Origin: Bacteroidales bacterium
GTDB taxonomy: Bacteria > Bacteroidota > Bacteroidia > Bacteroidales > P3
Length of the DNA: 64,000 nt
Assembly (NCBI GenBank): GCA_024681475.1
Contig: JAILAT010000037.1
Coordinates: 24,077-88,076, forward strand
Direction: 5' to 3'
The position numbers and the translations under genes are program-made. The notes under the pieces were generated by a model. That model was given only the letters and a program-made list of their open reading frames with translations. It was not told where the DNA came from and did no database searches. The stretch's first letter is position 1. Every line of letters starts with the position of its first letter. This document shows, in pieces, positions 36,320 through 47,370 of this stretch.

Positions 36320-38842
36320 ATGTTTGTTCTCCGTAAGGTTATACAATTTGTTGTGGCTCTGTGTTTTGTGGCTACTTCGTTGACATCATGGGCCCAGGGC
36401 AAGGGAACTTTGTCGGGACGCATAATGCGTGCCGACGGCCAGCCCGCTGCTTATGCTATGGTGGCAGCGGTGAACATGACGCCGCCGCTGGGCATACAGT
36501 GTGACGAGAAAGGCTACTATTCCATTGACATCCCCGTCGATTCCAACATCCATATCCGCATCCAGCAGCAGGGCTTCACCTCGGTGGATACCCTTGTTTC
36601 ACTGTCCGTTGGACAACGTAAGGTTTTGAATGTCACTCTACAGCCGCTGTCGACTTTGGGCAAGGTGACGGTGAGCGAAGAACGTTCGCGTCCTACGACG
36701 TTCACCAACATCGATGTGGAACGTATCGAGCATGCTGTGGGTCCGCAAGCCGGTGTCGAGGCGCTGCTGAAGACGCTGCCCGACGTGGCATCGAACAACG
36801 AACTGTCTACTCAGTATTCTGTCCGTGGCGGCTCGTTCGACGAGAACCTCGTCTATATCAATAATGTAGAGGTCTATCGCCCCATGCTCATCCGCACGGG
36901 TCAACAGGAGGGCGCCTCCATCATCAACCCTGATATGGTGGACCATATCCTCTTCTCACCAGGAGGTTTCGATGCTGTCTATGGCGACCGCATGGCGTCG
37001 GTGCTCGATATCACCTACGCCCGTCCAACGCACTTCCGTGCCAAGGCTTCGGCATCGTTTCTGGGTGCGTCACTGTTTGCCGAAGATGCTGTCGGTGAGC
37101 GTTTTACCTATTCAGTCGGATTCCGCCACCAAGCCAACCGCTATCTGCTGCGCTCGCTGGACACCAAAGGCAACTACACTACGCGCTACACCGATTTGCA
37201 GGCGTTACTCACCTACCGTCTCAGCGACCATCTGAATGTCAATGCGTTGCTCATCGCCTCGCGCAACATCTATGGCCTCATCCCCGAAGAGCAGACGACG
37301 ACTTTCGGAGGTTTCGACCAAACGATGCAATTCTCCGTCTATTACGAGGGTGAGGAGCAGGACCGCTACCGCACGTTGCTGGGTGCGCTGACTTTGAATT
37401 GGACCCCCAACGACGAGACTGATATCAAGTGGATTACCTCTTTCCAGACCAACAGCGAGCAGGAACTCTACGACATCCTCAGCCAGTATCGTCTCGACGA
37501 GCTCAATGTGGGCGTCGTTACCCCCGACGGCGAGCAGGAACGTTTTGAGCGCGGTGTGGGTTCCTATCTGGAACATGCGCGCAACTATCTGTACACGAAT
37601 ATTGTTTCTACCGAGGTGCGTGGCAAGCACTATGCCCTCCTGGGCAATTGGAGTTGGAGCCTCAAATTGCAGCATGAGCAGGTCAACGACCGTATGCGTG
37701 AATGGAAGTGGGTCGACTCTGCTGGCTTCGCCATGCCGGTGCAGTGGACACAATACCTGCTCGACACGGTTCCTCAAACGCCGCTGCTGCAGCTCTATTG
37801 CCGTGCCCGTCACGAAGTCTCTACCTCACGTCTCTCTGCCTCTTTGCAGCGCAACTTCGATTTCTACAACCGTCGTGAGGACCTGTTCTCGCTGGTGGTG
37901 GGCGGCCGTCTGCAATACTATGACATCAACTTCAGCGACGACGATGATGCCTTTTCCAACTATTCCGTAGAACATATTGCTGCAGGCAATGCCGACCACA
38001 ACCATCAGCTGCTCTTTTCGCCCCGCGTGAGTTTCAACTACAAACCCAACTGGAAGCGGGATATGCTGTTCCGCCTGGCTACAGGCGTATACAGCCAGCC
38101 GCCGTTCTATCGCGAGTACCGTTACGACGATGGCGCTCTCAACCATGCTGTCAAGGCGCAGAATTCTTATCAGGTGATGGGCACTGTCGACTGGAACTTC
38201 AAGATAGGCGAGAGCCCCTTCAAATTTACCACGGATGTCTATTATAAGTATATCACCAATCTGATACCCTATCGTGTCGACAATCTCCGCATCCGCTATG
38301 ATGCACACAATGAGGCAGTAGGCTATGCTACGGGAATCTCGCTGCGTCTCAGCGGCGAGGTGGTTGAAGGCCTCGAGTCGTGGGCGTCACTGTCGCTCAT
38401 GAAGACGCAACAGGACATTCTGGGCGACGCCTATGGATGGATGGCCCGTCCCACCGACCAGCGTATCAGCCTGAAAATCTTTTTCCAGGACTATCTGCCC
38501 GACATCCCTTTCTGGCGTATGTCGCTCAACTTTATCGTGGCGAGCGGCTTGCCGTTCACGTTGCCCGACCAGGCCGACTACACCATTCCCCATTACTATC
38601 CTACCTACTATCGCATCGACTGGGGCAACACGATTCAGCTGTCCCGCTTTGAGCGCATCAAGAAATCACGACTGATGAACCATGTGGATGACATCCTGGT
38701 CTCTTTCGAGGTGTTCAACCTCTTCGACTACCACAATGTTGTCTCGTTCATCTGGATTTCCGACTATGCCAACGAACATTATGCTGTGCCTAACTACTTG
38801 ACACGTCGTCAATTGAATCTAAAACTGACAGTGACCTTTTAA
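36320..38842 (+). CDS. TonB-dependent receptor with carboxypeptidase-like N-terminal domain
   Basis: 840-residue outer-membrane receptor. Signal peptide MFVLRKVIQFVVALCFVATS, then a carboxypeptidase-regulatory-like beta domain (LSGRIMRADGQPAAYAMVAA, about residues 30-110), a plug domain (VEALLKTLPDVASNN, YSVRGGSFDENLVYINNVEV, FDAVYGDRMASVLDI) and a 22-strand barrel ending LNLKLTVTF with a terminal Phe. No SusD partner is adjacent, so it is not a classic polysaccharide-utilisation pair; the ligand is unknown. The M16-like gene follows after 21 bases. Confidence 0.9.
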   Translation: MFVLRKVIQFVVALCFVATSLTSWAQGKGTLSGRIMRADGQPAAYAMVAAVNMTPPLGIQCDEKGYYSIDIPVDSNIHIRIQQQGFTSVDTLVSLSVGQRKVLNVTLQPLSTLGKVTVSEERSRPTTFTNIDVERIEHAVGPQAGVEALLKTLPDVASNNELSTQYSVRGGSFDENLVYINNVEVYRPMLIRTGQQEGASIINPDMVDHILFSPGGFDAVYGDRMASVLDITYARPTHFRAKASASFLGASLFAEDAVGERFTYSVGFRHQANRYLLRSLDTKGNYTTRYTDLQALLTYRLSDHLNVNALLIASRNIYGLIPEEQTTTFGGFDQTMQFSVYYEGEEQDRYRTLLGALTLNWTPNDETDIKWITSFQTNSEQELYDILSQYRLDELNVGVVTPDGEQERFERGVGSYLEHARNYLYTNIVSTEVRGKHYALLGNWSWSLKLQHEQVNDRMREWKWVDSAGFAMPVQWTQYLLDTVPQTPLLQLYCRARHEVSTSRLSASLQRNFDFYNRREDLFSLVVGGRLQYYDINFSDDDDAFSNYSVEHIAAGNADHNHQLLFSPRVSFNYKPNWKRDMLFRLATGVYSQPPFYREYRYDDGALNHAVKAQNSYQVMGTVDWNFKIGESPFKFTTDVYYKYITNLIPYRVDNLRIRYDAHNEAVGYATGISLRLSGEVVEGLESWASLSLMKTQQDILGDAYGWMARPTDQRISLKIFFQDYLPDIPFWRMSLNFIVASGLPFTLPDQADYTIPHYYPTYYRIDWGNTIQLSRFERIKKSRLMNHVDDILVSFEVFNLFDYHNVVSFIWISDYANEHYAVPNYLTRRQLNLKLTVTF

Positions 38843-38863
38843 TTCTTTACACCACCAAACACC

Positions 38864-40204
38864 ATGATCTCCACCACCAATCCAATCGCTGGCTCGCTCA
38901 ATCCTGCTACCATCAACCGCGAAGCGCTGACACCGCAATGTTATTCGATGTCCAACGGTCAGCCGTTGTATTATTTCGTCGACAACCACATCGATCTGCT
39001 GAAGATTGACGTCACTTTTGAGGCGGGAACGGCGATGCAGCCCAAGCTTTTGGTGGCCAACTCAACGTTGCAGCTCCTCACCGAAGGCACAATGCAGCAT
39101 ACTGCTAACGAGATTGCCCATTTCTTCGATTTTCGTGGCATCATCGTTGAGAAACAGGTGGATACGGTATCGGCCTCGTTGTCGTTCTACTGCCTTTCGC
39201 GTCATCTCGACGACCTGCTGCCCATGATGGTTGAAATCCTGACCCATCCAGCCTTCCATCAGCATGAGTTTGAACTCTTTATTGCCAAACAGCGGCAGCG
39301 CTATCTGACCAATGTCAAGAAGACCTCTTTTGTGGCGATGACCAACTACGAGGCACATCTTTTTGGGCCACAGCACCCCATAGGACGCTGTGCCCATGAG
39401 GAAGACTACGATGCCATCACCGTGGAGGATGTCCGTCAGTATTACCGGCAACATTACCATTTGAACCAGGCACAGCTGCTGGTGTCGGGAAATGTGACTG
39501 GCGATGTGCTGCATCGCATTGAGCGCGCCTTGGCCATTGAGCCCGCTGCTGCAGCCGACCTTTTTTCGCTGCCCCAGCCCAATCCATGGGACGACCGTGG
39601 TTTTCAGCATATTGTGATGCCCGACGCGGTGCAGAACACACTGCGCATAGGCCGGATCCTTCCTTTTGCCTGGGATTCTCCCGATTATGCCGATTTCATG
39701 GTGCTCTCCACACTGTTGGGCGGCTATTTCGGTTCCCGTCTCATGTCCAACATCCGTGAGGATAAAGGCTACACTTATGGTGTCAATGCTGTGACGCGCC
39801 TGTATCGTGGCTTTCTGGTCTTCAGCATCATCACCGATGTGGCTGCCGACAAGGAGGCATTGGCTCGCCAGGAGATTGTGAAAGAGATAGAACGTCTTCG
39901 CAACGAGCCCGTTGTGTCCGAAGAGCTGGAGTTGGTGCGCAACAGCATGTTGGGCGACTTCATCCGCAGCATCGACGGCGTCTTCGAGCGCAGCGAGATA
40001 TTCAGACAGCAAACAACAAATTGCATCACCTCTGCATTTACGGAGAATTTGCTGGCAGTGCTGGCACCACGCGAAACAAAGAACCCAGAGAGCCAGAAGA
40101 CTGCATCTTCATCGTTGTCACCCGTCACTCCTGAACGTCTTCTTGCTTCAGCCCAGCGCTTCCTGAATCCCGACGATTTGCTGCAATTGTCTGTTGGGAG
40201 ATAA
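38864..40204 (+). CDS. M16-family protein lacking the zinc motif
   Basis: 446-residue protein with the two-domain layout of M16B (pitrilysin/processing peptidase) proteins. The canonical HxxEH near the N-terminus is missing: the equivalent segment reads LLTEGTMQHTANEIAHFFD. The C-terminal half keeps SNIREDKGYTYGVNAV, the Arg/Tyr-type segment carried by the non-catalytic partner in M16 heterodimers, and ATLLGGYFGSRLMS-like packing (STLLGGYFGSRLM). No signal peptide is evident. I infer a non-catalytic subunit whose HxxEH partner lies elsewhere. Confidence 0.82.
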   Translation: MISTTNPIAGSLNPATINREALTPQCYSMSNGQPLYYFVDNHIDLLKIDVTFEAGTAMQPKLLVANSTLQLLTEGTMQHTANEIAHFFDFRGIIVEKQVDTVSASLSFYCLSRHLDDLLPMMVEILTHPAFHQHEFELFIAKQRQRYLTNVKKTSFVAMTNYEAHLFGPQHPIGRCAHEEDYDAITVEDVRQYYRQHYHLNQAQLLVSGNVTGDVLHRIERALAIEPAAAADLFSLPQPNPWDDRGFQHIVMPDAVQNTLRIGRILPFAWDSPDYADFMVLSTLLGGYFGSRLMSNIREDKGYTYGVNAVTRLYRGFLVFSIITDVAADKEALARQEIVKEIERLRNEPVVSEELELVRNSMLGDFIRSIDGVFERSEIFRQQTTNCITSAFTENLLAVLAPRETKNPESQKTASSSLSPVTPERLLASAQRFLNPDDLLQLSVGR

Positions 40205-40411
40205 TGCATTGTAAGTTAGATTGATGCATTTTTGGGGAGCCTTTTTGCGGTCGCTAAGCCTTCAATTCTGTCTTTTTATCATTTGGAATTGTCTTTTTTG
40301 GACTATTTGATATTTTTTCCGGCCATGGGTCTGGTGATGTGTATTCTGTTGATAATTCGTGTTTTATGGTTTGATGATTGCCTTTTTTTGGGGGCAAAAG
40401 CAACTTTTTTC

Positions 40412-40441
40412 TTGCTATATCAAAAAATCTTCGTACTTTTG
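40412..40441 (+). promoter_or_regulatory. promoter for tRNA-Val
   Basis: TTG (40412-40414), 19-bp spacer, -7 TACTTTTG (40434-40441), 21 bases before the tRNA. The rest of the 40205-40462 gap shows no gene. Confidence 0.7.
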
Positions 40442-40462
40442 CACTCGCTTTCGAGCAAAAAT

Positions 40463-40537
40463 GATCTGTTAGCTCAGTTGGTTTAGAGCGCTTGCTTGAC
40501 AGGCAAGAGGTCAACAGTTCAAATCTGTTACAGATCA
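40463..40537 (+). tRNA. tRNA-Val (anticodon GAC)
   Basis: 75-nt cloverleaf: acceptor GATCTGT/ACAGATC, D arm GCTC/GAGC, anticodon stem CTTGC/GCAAG with loop TTGACAG (anticodon GAC, reads GTC/GTT), T arm AACAG/CTGTT with TTCAAAT loop, discriminator A. CCA is not encoded. Confidence 0.95.
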
Positions 40538-40540
40538 CAA

Positions 40541-40573
40541 AAAGCCACCCAATCGGGTGGCTTTCGTTTTTTT
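40541..40573. terminator. bidirectional terminator between tRNA-Val and panB
   Basis: AAAGCCACCC (40541-40550), loop AATC, GGGTGGCTTT (40555-40564), T run 40567-40573; on the minus strand the exit is also T-rich. Confidence 0.9.
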
Positions 40574-40591
40574 ATTTATACTATAATAGTA

Positions 40592-41410
40592 TTAGTACTG
40601 TTCACGGGTGTTGGGGAAGTCGACCGACTTCACGTCGGTGATGTATTGCTGCACGGCGTTGGTGATATCGTCGCCAATGTTGCCGTAGGTGCGCAGATAG
40701 CGCGGCTTGAACTGCTGGGTGATGCCCAGCATGTCCTGAAGCACCAGCACTTGGCCGTCCACCTGGCTGCCGGCGCCGATGCCGATGATGGGTATCTTCA
40801 CCTCACTGGCGATGCGGCCTGCCAATGCGGCCGGCACTTTCTCGATGACCATGGCAAAACAGCCCACCTCTTCGAGGATGTGGGCATCGTGGATGATGCG
40901 GTTGGCCTCTTCTTCTTCCGTGGCGCGCACAGCGTAGGTGCCGAATTTGTTGATGCTCTGGGGGGTGAGACCCAGGTGTCCCATGACGGGAATACCGGCC
41001 GTGAGGATACGCTGGATGGACTCCAGCACCTCTTCGCCGCCTTCGAGCTTGATGGCGTCGGCACCCGTCTCCTTCATGATACGGATGGCCGATGCCAGCG
41101 CTTGCTTGGAGTTGCCTTGGTAGGTGCCGAAGGGCATGTCCACCACCACCAGTGCGCGGCTTACTGCGCGTACTACCGACGAGGCGTAGACAATCATCTC
41201 GTCGAGTGTGATGGGCAGCGTGGTCTTGTAGCCCTCCATGACGTTGGCGGCAGAGTCGCCAACCAGGATGACGTCAATCTTGGTGCGGTTCAGGATGGCA
41301 GCCATCGAATAGTCATAGGCTGTCAGCATGGCGATCTTTTCGCCATGCACTTTCATATTCTGTAAAACGCGTGTGGTTACTTTGGTCACATCGGTTTGTA
41401 AGTATGCCAT
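40592..41410 (-). CDS. panB: 3-methyl-2-oxobutanoate hydroxymethyltransferase
   Basis: First committed enzyme of pantothenate synthesis: transfers a hydroxymethyl group from methylene-tetrahydrofolate to 2-oxoisovalerate. 272 residues. Signature segments: [70 protein letters not shown] and [15 protein letters not shown], with metal-binding Asp in VGDSA and the Glu in LEGG. Last gene of the minus-strand run from guaB. Other pantothenate genes are not nearby. Confidence 0.96.
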   Translation of the reverse strand: MAYLQTDVTKVTTRVLQNMKVHGEKIAMLTAYDYSMAAILNRTKIDVILVGDSAANVMEGYKTTLPITLDEMIVYASSVVRAVSRALVVVDMPFGTYQGNSKQALASAIRIMKETGADAIKLEGGEEVLESIQRILTAGIPVMGHLGLTPQSINKFGTYAVRATEEEEANRIIHDAHILEEVGCFAMVIEKVPAALAGRIASEVKIPIIGIGAGSQVDGQVLVLQDMLGITQQFKPRYLRTYGNIGDDITNAVQQYITDVKSVDFPNTREQY

Positions 41411-41452
41411 GGTATTTGTGTTGATAGGGTGATACTTGATTACTGTTGGCGG

Positions 41453-42724
41453 CTATTCTTCAATCTCTTCGTCGCCGGCATAGCGTTTGTCGCCTTCCAC
41501 CTGTTCTTCAATGTCTTCCACCTCGTCTTCGACGATACGCATCAGTGCGCGCAAGGGCTTCTTGATTTCGTAGTTGCCATGTTTGTCGAGACGATAGGCT
41601 TTCCATTGCTTGCCGGCGGCTTTGAACGAGCCGTCCTCCAGGTCTGTCTTGCATTCGTAGAAATAGTCGCTCAACTCATTGGGCTGTATGCGTTTTCCGA
41701 GGAAGATGGTGTCCAGTTGCATGGCGTTGATGGCGGCTTGCACGTTGAGGGATATCTTCGAGGGTATCTTTTTGGTCGTCAGTCCTTTGTATTCGCAGCC
41801 TTTCTCGGAGTATTTCTTGCCGAAGATGCGCACCTTGTTGACGAATTGCTCCTGAGTGACAGGGAAGCGGATGTAGATGGAGTCGGGCAGTGCCTCCTTG
41901 CATTCGCCATATTGGCGTTTCACGTTGCTGTGGAGCACCACGTAGCCTACCTGCACGATGATTTGTTTGCGATGGGGAATGAGGAAATAGTTTTCTACAA
42001 TGTCTTTGTAGTCAAGGTGTTCCTCGATGTAGAACTGCAGGTCGGAGGGGCAGGTGTCTTTGGTATCGGTGACAGAGTAGAGGACACCCTTTTTCATAAA
42101 CGCTGCCGCGTAGTAACCGCGAACAGTTGTGTCCTCCCCTGGCACCATGCATCCCCGCGATGCGCCGAGGCATTCGTCGGGATTATGTTTGAATGTGATA
42201 AGCACACAGTTGTCGAGTTTAATGTTGCCGTTGAACGTCTTACGGCTTTCGGGCAGATCGGCCACATTGTAGGCGTGGCGTGCCACAGGCACCTCATAGC
42301 GCAGATATTCCACCGTGTCGCCATGGCAGTTGCAATGGATGGGGTTGATGGCATAGCGGATAGGGAATGGGGCGTAGCAGCGGGCGGAGAAATAGTTGTA
42401 GATATTGTCCACGCGCGACTGCGATAGCGCCTCGTTGCCGCTGTAGCCTTCGATGGTCATGGCATACAGTTTGGGGTTGCCACGGTCGAAAGCCACACGA
42501 TAGGCGGAGTCCAGCCAGTCGAGGTCGCCGATGCTGTACTGGTCGTTGCTGCCCGAATAGTTGATGATAACACAGAAAACGTCGGGATGCTCCATGGCTT
42601 TCTGCATATTCTTGATGGGCTTGGCACTGGGGATATAGATGCCTGTCTGTGCTTGGGCGTAAAGCGGCAGCATCAGCAGCAGGCAGCAGCCTATCTGTAT
42701 GGTAAGACGATACAAATGCTTCAT
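41453..42724 (-). CDS. secreted protein, unknown, with an OmpA-like segment
   Basis: 423 residues with signal peptide MKHLYRLTIQIGCCLLLML and cleavage after AQAQ. Around residues 85-110 the segment YAMTIEGYSGNEALSQSRVD followed by NIYNYFSARC resembles the helix-turn of OmpA-type peptidoglycan-binding domains (IxGYSD...LSxxRA). The mature protein has a dozen Cys residues. The C-terminal 40 residues are acidic. It sits between moxR-like and panB genes and is probably cotranscribed. No firm family. Confidence 0.62.
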   Translation of the reverse strand: MKHLYRLTIQIGCCLLLMLPLYAQAQTGIYIPSAKPIKNMQKAMEHPDVFCVIINYSGSNDQYSIGDLDWLDSAYRVAFDRGNPKLYAMTIEGYSGNEALSQSRVDNIYNYFSARCYAPFPIRYAINPIHCNCHGDTVEYLRYEVPVARHAYNVADLPESRKTFNGNIKLDNCVLITFKHNPDECLGASRGCMVPGEDTTVRGYYAAAFMKKGVLYSVTDTKDTCPSDLQFYIEEHLDYKDIVENYFLIPHRKQIIVQVGYVVLHSNVKRQYGECKEALPDSIYIRFPVTQEQFVNKVRIFGKKYSEKGCEYKGLTTKKIPSKISLNVQAAINAMQLDTIFLGKRIQPNELSDYFYECKTDLEDGSFKAAGKQWKAYRLDKHGNYEIKKPLRALMRIVEDEVEDIEEQVEGDKRYAGDEEIEE

Positions 42725-42775
42725 TTTTCTCTCTGTTTATTATCTGTTGGCGCGGGCATCGCTGCCCACGATACA

Positions 42776-43741
<966 letters not shown>

Positions 43742-43793
43742 GCTTTTCTTTACTTTTTGCTGTGTTAGTGGTTGCAGGTGCTCGTCAGTTCGG

Positions 43794-45143
43794 TTATTTG
43801 GTCTTCAGCCAATCGAGGCGGAAGTTGCAGTCTTTGTATTCGTCATCGATACGGATGTAGGTATTCTTGATGATTTTGCTCGCCCAGTCGAATACCTTGT
43901 TTTCCTTCTCCATCTCGAGAGCGGCATTGTAGATGCGGTCGTAGTCGTCCACCAAGTTGGCTTTGTGCTCTGGCGTGGAGCGGACCAGCGTGACGATGCG
44001 GTAGGCATCCTTGTTGTCTTCGGTCTTGATGGCCATGGCGTTGGAGATGTCTCCGGCGTTCATGGTGGTGAAACTCACTCCAGGATAAAGCTGGCGCAGT
44101 TCGTCCTTGGTGAACTTGTAGCCGCCGTTCTGGGGGTGCGACACGGTGCCGCCCTGCTGGCTGTTGCTGTTGTCGGAGTATTTCTGTGCCGCTTCGGCGA
44201 AGGTGAGATGCCCCAAACGTATTTCTTGTGCCACACTGTCGAGCAGTATACGGTTGCGCAGCATGTCTTCGGGCGACACTTTGGGGGCCATGAGGATGTG
44301 GCGCACATTGATGGTGTTGCCGCGACGTTCAATGTATTGGATAATGTGGAATCCCATCGGTGACTCGATGACTGGCGACACCTCGCCGGGCTTGAGGGCG
44401 AAGGCGGCAGCTTCAAATTCGGCCACCATCTTGCCGCGGGTGAAGAAGCCCAGTTCGCCGCCTTTGCGTGCCGAGCCAGGGTCTTCGGAGTAGAGCGTGG
44501 CCAGCATGGTGAAACTTTCGCCGTTCAGCACGCGTTCGCGCATCTTGTTGAGCTCCAGCTTCACGCGGTCGCGCTCTTCTTCGCTGATGGCGGGCTTGCG
44601 GACGATTTCGGCAATCTCGTAGGTGGCTTCGAGCGTGGGAACGCTGTCTTCGGGAATTTTGTTGTAGTATTCGGTCACCTGGCTGGGGGTCACTTTCACA
44701 TTGCTGGTGAGCTCGCGCTGCACACGCTCGATAATCATTCGTTCACGCAGCATCTTGCCCAACAGCTCTTTGAATTCATCGTAGGTGTATCCTGTGGCTT
44801 TGCGCATACCCTCGCGGCCGCCGTATTGCATCTCGTAGGCGTCGAGGTAGTATTGCAGGTTGGTCTCCACCTCCTCGTCGGTCACTTCGGTGCTGTCGAC
44901 CTGTCCCTTGTGGAGCAACAGCTTGGAGACAAGCATGTTCTCCAGTATCGAGCAGCGGTTTTCGTGGGCTTTGTCGTTGCCTTGGCGCACACGGATGGCG
45001 GCGTAGTTGTTCTCGATGTCGGACATCTTGACGATGTTCTTGCCAACCACAGCCACAATCTTATCGACGACAGGCGACTCCTGGGCCTTGACACCGGCGC
45101 TGGCAGCCAGCAGTATGATGATTGCTATTATCGTTCGTCTCAT
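43794..45143 (-). CDS. SurA-like periplasmic peptidylprolyl isomerase
   Basis: 449-residue exported foldase: signal peptide MRRTIIAIIILLAASAG (KAQ cleavage), then SurA-type N-terminal helices (VVDKIVAVVGKNIVKMSDIE), then two parvulin domains, the first (EIAEIVRKPAISEEERDR ... GELGFFTRGKMV, SPVIESPMGFHIIQ) and second (NVRHILMAPKVS ... SQQGGTVSHPQNGG). Assists outer-membrane protein folding in relatives. It follows the larger parvulin-type gene by 38 bases. Confidence 0.88.
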   Translation of the reverse strand: MRRTIIAIIILLAASAGVKAQESPVVDKIVAVVGKNIVKMSDIENNYAAIRVRQGNDKAHENRCSILENMLVSKLLLHKGQVDSTEVTDEEVETNLQYYLDAYEMQYGGREGMRKATGYTYDEFKELLGKMLRERMIIERVQRELTSNVKVTPSQVTEYYNKIPEDSVPTLEATYEIAEIVRKPAISEEERDRVKLELNKMRERVLNGESFTMLATLYSEDPGSARKGGELGFFTRGKMVAEFEAAAFALKPGEVSPVIESPMGFHIIQYIERRGNTINVRHILMAPKVSPEDMLRNRILLDSVAQEIRLGHLTFAEAAQKYSDNSNSQQGGTVSHPQNGGYKFTKDELRQLYPGVSFTTMNAGDISNAMAIKTEDNKDAYRIVTLVRSTPEHKANLVDDYDRIYNAALEMEKENKVFDWASKIIKNTYIRIDDEYKDCNFRLDWLKTK

Positions 45144-45181
45144 TGATTCTTGCGGATATCGTTACAGATTGGGTATATATA

Positions 45182-47326
45182 TTAGTATACTATATTGTCA
45201 ATGACATCTTGGTGCACCTTGACGTTGTATTGTTTCTTGATGCGTTCCAGCAGTTGCTGCTCGATGTAGTTCTGGTAGTCGTTGATGTAGTGTCCGCGGG
45301 CTTCCATCTTGTCTTTGCGGGTGGCGTCTATCAGTTTCTCCACATAGATCAGGCGGTAGCCATGTCCGTTGCTTCGCTCGTAGAGGCCTGTGCGCCATTG
45401 CGAGGAGGTGAGCAGCTGTTGGTTGCCTTTCTCCACCAGCACCTCTTCGACCGTCAACTTCGACGCCTCGAGGGTGTCGATTTTGACTTTCTCCATCAGT
45501 TTGTCTCTGAGCTGTGCTGCGCTCCAGCCGTTCTTTTCGGCCTTGTTGACCAGCTTGATGGCTTTCGAGGGTTTTAGCAGGCTGCTGTCGGCCACGCTGA
45601 CGATGCGCACTTGGGCGCGGTCGTTCCACCAGTAGTTGGCGGCATCGTCGTCGTCGAAAGCATGGCTCTCAGCGGTGCGGTTGTAGAACTCGGTATAGCC
45701 AGTGGTGTCGTTGATGGCTTTGGACCATATCTTCTCGTCGTTGTAGGCGAAAATCATCAGACCGTTGAGGTATTCATTGATGAGGTCGTGGAACTCTTCG
45801 TTCTCATCTTCCAGATGGCTGTTGGCGTAGTTGTAGACGGTCTGGTCGATGAAGTCTTGGTATTTCTTGTAGACAAACAGGTCGAGGCTGTAAGGACTGA
45901 TGGCGCGCATGTTGGCCTGTATGTAGCGTAGGAAGTCTATGGTGTTGTAGGTGGCAGTGTCCACACGCAGCAGGGGACGCATGTCGATTACTTTCGATTC
46001 GTCGAGACGCCATTCTTTCGAGAACACCGAGCTGTCTAGCAGACGGAGGCTCTCATCGAGCGAGGCCATGTATACGGGTTTCTCTTTCTTCTTGGTAGGC
46101 TTGGTGAGTGCCGTAGTGTAGTCTACAACATTGTATCTGCGTTTGCATTGCTCCACAAAGGCGCTGCGGGGCTTGTCGTTGCGCGAGTCGCGCGCCAGGC
46201 GCTGGCGATACAGCGGTACCATATCCTCAAAGGGAGCCAGCTCGTCGTGGCTGATGGGTATGATGATGTGCCAGCCCAGGTCGGTCTTGAAAGGCTCCGA
46301 CATCTGGCCGGGCTTCAATTGGGTGAGCAAAATGGAATACTCGGGCGGTATCTGCCTGTAGCTGATGTCGGTCACCAGGCCGCCGTTTTCCGAGGAACTA
46401 AAGTCATCGCTATAGTTGCGGCAGATGCTGGCAAAGCTCTCGCCTTCATTGATGCGCTGCCATGCCTCGCGGCATTTGCCCTCGGTAACGCCCTCGTTCT
46501 TCTTCGGCGAAATCCAGATATGTTGGAAGGTGGCTTTGCTGAAGAAGGGCGTTTTGCTGAAAAGCTTTACGATGTGGTATCCGTATTTGGAGCGGCCGGG
46601 CGCCGAGATGCCGCCAGGTTCCAGGCCGTAGGCCCAGTTCTCGAAGGGGTATATCATGTCGAAGACCGTGAAACAGCCCAGATCATCGACGTTTTTCTGG
46701 CGGATGGGGTCGTTGGGGTCGACCATGTCGGCATCAAAACGTTTCTGGGTGGCTTCGTGGGCCAAGGTCATGAAGTCTTCGCCTGCCATGACACGGTTGT
46801 AGTAGTTCATGGCTGTTTTGTAGGCTTCCATGGTGTCGGCCGGTGAGGCGGTGGGCGTCACGTTGACAAGAATGTGTGCCGCGTGCAGCAGGTAGTGGTT
46901 GCGCTCGTAGGCTTCGTCCATGATGCGAGTCAGTGTGGCTGAGTCTATCAGATAGGGCGTCGCCAGCTCGGCACGGTAGCCAGCCAGCTCTTTGCGTAGC
47001 GCCTTGGTGGTGTCGTAGCCCAAAGCATAGGCGTCGGCCAGCTTGGTGCGGTAGTTGACAAAAAGCTCCACGTAGTTGTTCAGCGCTTCGCGTTTCTCAA
47101 AGGTGCAGACGCCGGGGGTGGTGTTCACCTCGTTGCCCACCGAGCGGAGGAATTCGTTCATGAACTCCGATTTGTGGATGGGCTTGCCTGCTATCTCGAC
47201 CACAACGGGGTCATCGTTCTGTTGTGCCTGTGCAGCCAAAGTGATTCCGAGGATGGCCACAAGGGCTATGGCGCGGAGGCTATGCCATGCGTCGATTGTG
47301 CTTCTCAGCATTATTTTCGAATTCAT
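45182..47326 (-). CDS. large periplasmic parvulin-domain protein
   Basis: 714-residue exported protein, signal peptide around residues 6-35 (LRAIALVAILGITLAAQAQ); the ATG at 47326 or five codons later could be the start. Two parvulin domains are recognisable: HAAHILVNVTPTASPADT to GCFTVFDMIYPFENW, and FQHIWISPKKNEGVTEGKC to MSEPFKTDLGWHIIIPI. The C-terminal half (from about residue 400) is helical and lacks a known domain; it ends with YNVKVHQDVIDNIVY. Second of two adjacent foldases in the guaB run. Confidence 0.85.
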   Translation of the reverse strand: MNSKIMLRSTIDAWHSLRAIALVAILGITLAAQAQQNDDPVVVEIAGKPIHKSEFMNEFLRSVGNEVNTTPGVCTFEKREALNNYVELFVNYRTKLADAYALGYDTTKALRKELAGYRAELATPYLIDSATLTRIMDEAYERNHYLLHAAHILVNVTPTASPADTMEAYKTAMNYYNRVMAGEDFMTLAHEATQKRFDADMVDPNDPIRQKNVDDLGCFTVFDMIYPFENWAYGLEPGGISAPGRSKYGYHIVKLFSKTPFFSKATFQHIWISPKKNEGVTEGKCREAWQRINEGESFASICRNYSDDFSSSENGGLVTDISYRQIPPEYSILLTQLKPGQMSEPFKTDLGWHIIIPISHDELAPFEDMVPLYRQRLARDSRNDKPRSAFVEQCKRRYNVVDYTTALTKPTKKKEKPVYMASLDESLRLLDSSVFSKEWRLDESKVIDMRPLLRVDTATYNTIDFLRYIQANMRAISPYSLDLFVYKKYQDFIDQTVYNYANSHLEDENEEFHDLINEYLNGLMIFAYNDEKIWSKAINDTTGYTEFYNRTAESHAFDDDDAANYWWNDRAQVRIVSVADSSLLKPSKAIKLVNKAEKNGWSAAQLRDKLMEKVKIDTLEASKLTVEEVLVEKGNQQLLTSSQWRTGLYERSNGHGYRLIYVEKLIDATRKDKMEARGHYINDYQNYIEQQLLERIKKQYNVKVHQDVIDNIVY

Positions 47327-47370
47327 TTTCAGTGTCTTCGTTGCCTTAATGGTTAAAAATTGCGATGTGC

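Noticed and set aside
40232..40486. 84-codon hydrophobic plus-strand frame
   Set aside because: It crosses the tRNA-Val promoter and runs into the tRNA; A/T-rich DNA alone explains the hydrophobic residues.
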